From Sclerotiophoma versabilis (Eukaryota; Ascomycota; Dothideomycetes; Pleosporales; Didymellaceae), in the NCBI GenBank assembly GCA_012274445.1, contig JAAROD010000026.1, positions 62,001 to 126,000 of the forward strand: a stretch of DNA of 64,000 nucleotides. The letters run 5' to 3'. Positions 60,837-64,000 of the stretch are shown here, piece by piece (the first letter of the stretch is position 1; every line of letters begins with the position of its first letter). The translations under genes and the position numbers were made by a program. The notes under the pieces are model-generated. The model did not search any database and was not told the DNA's origin. It worked only from the letters and a program-made list of their open reading frames with translations.

Positions 60837-61762
60837 GTTAGAATGCTGAAGATTACACAGTACTTGCAAAGTGCGGACTGCTATATGATTCTACTTTGCA
60901 CATGTTAGTGCGTTTCAAACTCTCGGTTGGTTTGTACGAAGTACGTATGCGTTCCAGGATGGTTCCTTCGCGTAGCTGTGTCCCTCCGAGCTGTTTCTTC
61001 TTGGTGTAGATCTCGGGAGTTCGAAGCTGCGATGCTGCTAGCAGATACGAGGCGATATAACGCGCTTTACTGCTTTGACAAAAATCGCTCGGCATTAATC
61101 AGTAGCCTAGACCATGTGCTTAGAGTTTCTAACCTAGCCTTTCAATACTAGCATCTTGTGCATTTGATGGGCTATTAGAACGTGAAGAACGAAAGTTTGT
61201 TACATGTAGCTTGCCTCTTCTAGATACCCGAAGCGTCTGCAGGGTTCTTCTACTATGGCCGTAATCCGGTCCTACTTCGGATTGTAAGCACGGCTAGGTA
61301 CCGTACATGCGCATAGAAAACCAATTTCGAAACTCTTGTGATTCGACCATCAGCGGTAAGACGACGACACGGAAGTTTCGGATTGATCCCTTAGACCTCC
61401 TACACGGCAGTACTCTATCTCGGTCCATGCTCTTCAGGCCAAACGAGCGGGGTGCCGCATACTGTACGCATGGATATTATGCCAGGTAATGAAGATTCAT
61501 GCATGGTCAGCAAATGACGTGAGCAACAACTCAAAGCAGTTCCTATGTGTGTAGTCATCAGTTTGGAAGCTTACTACACGCTGTCTGTCAGGTACAGGCT
61601 TCTTGTATACTGGTCGCTGAGAAAGTGGGTCTCAACCGTGGGTTGGAGAAGTCAAACGATATTCAAGTCACGGGATTTCACACGATTCTAAGAGAGAAAA
61701 TAAGACGATCGTTATTCCAACTACCAGAAGCACATTGTTGAGCCTCAGAGTTTACTTCGAAG
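60837..61762. promoter_or_regulatory. Divergent promoter region of the transcription factor and P450
   Basis: 926 bp between the two starts with no supported gene; short frames only. ATCTCGGGAG near 61010 is two mismatches from the TOX box and is not claimed as a site. Confidence 0.5.
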
Positions 61763-63408
61763 ATGCACAATTTAGTATCATCTTGCCTAGCAGCCCTATG
61801 CCTCTCTCTTGGAGCGGTTTCTTTGAGTCTGGCATCTCTTATTATCTTGGTTTCTTTCTATTACACTTTCAAAGTATCAAAAAATGCGCGGAAGCTCAGT
61901 GCATTGCCATGGGCTGGGCTGAAACCCGAGTCTTTCTCGGCCTTGCGCGCCTGTCTTCGCGATTGGAATATTGGACTCCAAGTAGTCAGTGATGGCTACC
62001 TCAAGGTAGGCTTGGATATAGTTCTTCCCAAACCTCAATTCTAGTTCTTCGTAACTAACCATTCAGATAGTACGGTAAAAAAGGACAGTTCTTTGTTACA
62101 CCAACGTGGTGGGGCCAGCCCCTCGTAACAGTACCATCAGCCTACTTCCAATGGTGGTCCAAAGAGCTAGAACCCAAGACTGAGCTCCCTCAAACCATTA
62201 ATAACCTAGAGTCACAACGCATTGCTTTGCCTGGGTTGCCTATCGGTGAACACTTATATTACCAGAATGTTCACAATTTGAAGAAATTAGGCCCACAACA
62301 CGTGTTGTCTTGGATGAAACCTAACTTGGAAGCCCATCTCAATATTAGTACGGACTGGACGACGGTAGACATTAGGGAGGAGGCTGTGTATCAACCAGCG
62401 ATCGGAATGATTGTTCACTCGTATTTTGGGGAAGCCTTGACGCAGAATTCCGAGTTCGTTCAGCATATCATTAACTACGCACGAGCTTTCAACGGCATGG
62501 ATTATCGCGTCGCCCACTTTTTTCCGCGATGGTTTTCACCAATATTCTGGTGGATCGTCGCCAACAGGCCCAATGGTCCGTTGCGTAACCAAATAAGATA
62601 CGACAAGATCATCATCCCGTACCTCAACCATCGTCTGGCCGATATAGCCAATGCGAAAGATCAGATCGAAGAGAAAGATCTCCTTAGTATCTACCTCAAA
62701 TCTATACACAAATCGGAAGACCCAGTTGATAGGGATCCTGCCGTCATTGCAGGAAGATTTCTCATGCTGACTTCAGGCTTCACCGTGTCAACTCTTACAG
62801 GGGTCTTGCCTCTTGTGTTGAAGCGATTGACAAGTAATCCATCTTATGTGGACGTACTGTTGGAAGAACTTGAAGCTAAGGTCACAGAACAACGGGGAAA
62901 GTGGGATTCAAAGCTACTAAACTCCTTGGTGCATTTAGATTCCATATTCAGAGAATCCATGCGCTATATTAAGTTCAATGGCTTCGGACTGGCTCTTATG
63001 AGGGTTGTCACGGACCCTGAAGGAGTCAAGCTTCCAGGGAACAATCCAACTGTAGTACCGCAAGGGACATGGTTTGGCGCTCCAGCAGATGCGGTCCATT
63101 ACGACAACAGTTATTACAAGGATCCGGAAGAATTCAAGCCGTGGCGCTTCGCTGAAGCAGACTCCGAAGCTCGTGCGGCAAGAAACATGATGACTGCTTT
63201 GAGCGACTCTAATCTAGCGTTTGGGCGTGGAAGATTTGCATGTCCTGGACGTTTCTTTGCGTCTGATTTCCTGAAAACATATATTTGTTACTTCATCACG
63301 CATTATGATATCAGACAAGTCCCTGGCTCTAGCAGCGGCAAGGATCCAGTACTCATGCAGGTCAGGCTGAAAGAGGTACCGGCTTGGTGGCGCGAATGGT
63401 GGGATTGA
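61763..63408 (+). CDS. Cytochrome P450 monooxygenase
   Basis: Exons 61763-62005 and 62071-63408 around a 65-bp intron; 526 aa, normal P450 length. One hydrophobic N-terminal membrane anchor at about 5-35 points to the endoplasmic reticulum. E376-x-x-R379 of the K helix, F-K-P-W-R-F, and the haem loop F-G-R-G-R-F-A-C-P-G with ligand C472 are all present. The I-helix segment around T-S-G-F-T-V-S-T lacks the usual acidic residue before Thr, so oxygen activation may differ. The acceptor is taken as the AG at 62070 because only it restores the frame to Y-G-K. Position next to the regulator suggests tailoring oxidation of the cluster product; the substrate is unknown. Confidence 0.92.
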
Positions 63409-63820
63409 ATGGAAAGTGTATGTTTCGGATAAAAGCAGGAAGTCGTGAGAAGCTATACTGAGGAATTGTAGGCACTCAGATTGCTTAGGAGCCTGGGTCT
63501 AGTAATTCATTCCATCCGGTATTCCACAACGCAGAAAAACTTCGATGTCGAACTGTTACAATCCCCGAACACCTGATCAGCCATCAAGTGTCATCTGCAT
63601 TTTGATTTGTATCTTCCCACAAACATTGCATCGACGGCACAGAACATAAAGCGAATTTCGCGACGAGCGGTAAGGTCGTGAAGAGACACATCCTAACTAA
63701 CGTGGTGCTCGTTGCAGTAACCCGACAGACTGCAATTAGGCCCGAACATGATCATATGACTTGCCATTAAACCTAAGGAGAGATAAAATGGCAATAGCTA
63801 GATAGCTTGGACAATGCAAG
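63409..63820. other. Intergenic region between convergent P450 genes
   Basis: 412 bp with 3' flanks only; nothing further recognised. Confidence 0.5.
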
Positions 63821-64000
63821 TTAGGTAGCTTTCGTCTCACGCCTTCGAACCCTGACTAACCATCCTTGGGAAGGAATCTTGTTATTGTCCTTCGGAGGCG
63901 GCGCTACTGTGCTTCCATCAAGTGCTTCAATATCCCAAAGGCAGATGATACCAGCTACCATCGCCAAAGCCTCCTTGATTGCATATGTCTTGCCCTTGCA
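63821..64000 (-). CDS. Second cytochrome P450, 3' end only
   Basis: The last 59 codons plus stop (TAA at 63821-63823), running off the right edge. The first visible codon is a Cys followed by K-G-K-T-Y-A, and after A-L-A-M comes W-D-I-E, matching the haem-ligand Cys and L-helix of P450s. It faces the complete P450 convergently. The remainder lies outside the window. Confidence 0.75.
   Translation of the reverse strand, partial: CKGKTYAIKEALAMVAGIICLWDIEALDGSTVAPPPKDNNKIPSQGWLVRVRRRETKAT

Noticed and set aside
61005..61025. TOX-box-like ATCTCGGGAG upstream of the transcription factor and P450
   Set aside because: Two mismatches to ATCTCNCGNA at defined positions; expected by chance and not repeated in the other promoters.

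Overview
The window reads as a piece of a filamentous ascomycete genome, probably Dothideomycetes (inference). Its genes carry short GT-AG introns of 47-73 bases. Very AT-rich blocks full of TpA, with C-to-T and G-to-A changes in repeat copies, show strong repeat-induced point mutation (RIP). The structure is two-compartment: TA-rich repeat graveyards alternate with ordinary gene-bearing DNA. No species can be named from the sequence alone.

Left part (1-40.6 kb): a transposon graveyard with two fresh insertions. Two Ty3/gypsy chromovirus elements, each exactly 6,998 bp with 499-bp LTRs, lie head to head (2167-9164 on the minus strand, 9419-16416 on the plus strand), 254 bp apart. Their target duplications differ (TTATC and GCGCC), and their Gag and Pol translations are identical between copies, with no RIP damage. 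Each carries gag, a -1 frameshift site, pol with a chromodomain, and an antisense ORF with a Zn2Cys6-like cysteine pattern. Ruined relatives surround them: a solo LTR (17811-18309), a full-length copy of the same 6,998 bp (20810-27807), an inverted divergent copy (30841-38188) with a solo LTR nested in it (35036-35532), and a lightly mutated pogo/Fot1-type DNA transposon (38372-40216).

Middle part (40.6-51.9 kb): a short-chain dehydrogenase/reductase gene on the minus strand, about 4 kb with no gene I can support, and an intron-containing FAD-linked oxidase gene on the plus strand. Then comes a second TA-rich island in which one pogo element has been entered by a solo LTR and by a second, inverted pogo.

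Right part (52.1-64 kb): a compact biosynthetic block. It holds a fused isopropylmalate-dehydratase-like (LeuC+LeuD) gene and a divergent 2-isopropylmalate-synthase-like (LeuA) gene sharing a 368-bp promoter; a six-exon 3-isopropylmalate-dehydrogenase-like (LeuB) gene; a transcription factor with a bZIP-type basic region plus ankyrin repeats (TOXE-like layout); a cytochrome P450; and the 3' end of a second P450 running off the window. Together the Leu-type enzymes form a 2-oxoacid chain-elongation module. Linkage to a TOXE-type regulator and P450s suggests that it makes an unusual amino acid for a secondary metabolite, as for homotyrosine in echinocandins or the aryl-pentanoic acid of AM-toxin-type cyclic peptides, rather than ordinary leucine. 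No peptide synthetase or aminotransferase is visible here, so the product is unknown. Exon structures were worked out by hand from splice signals, frame closure and family motifs.
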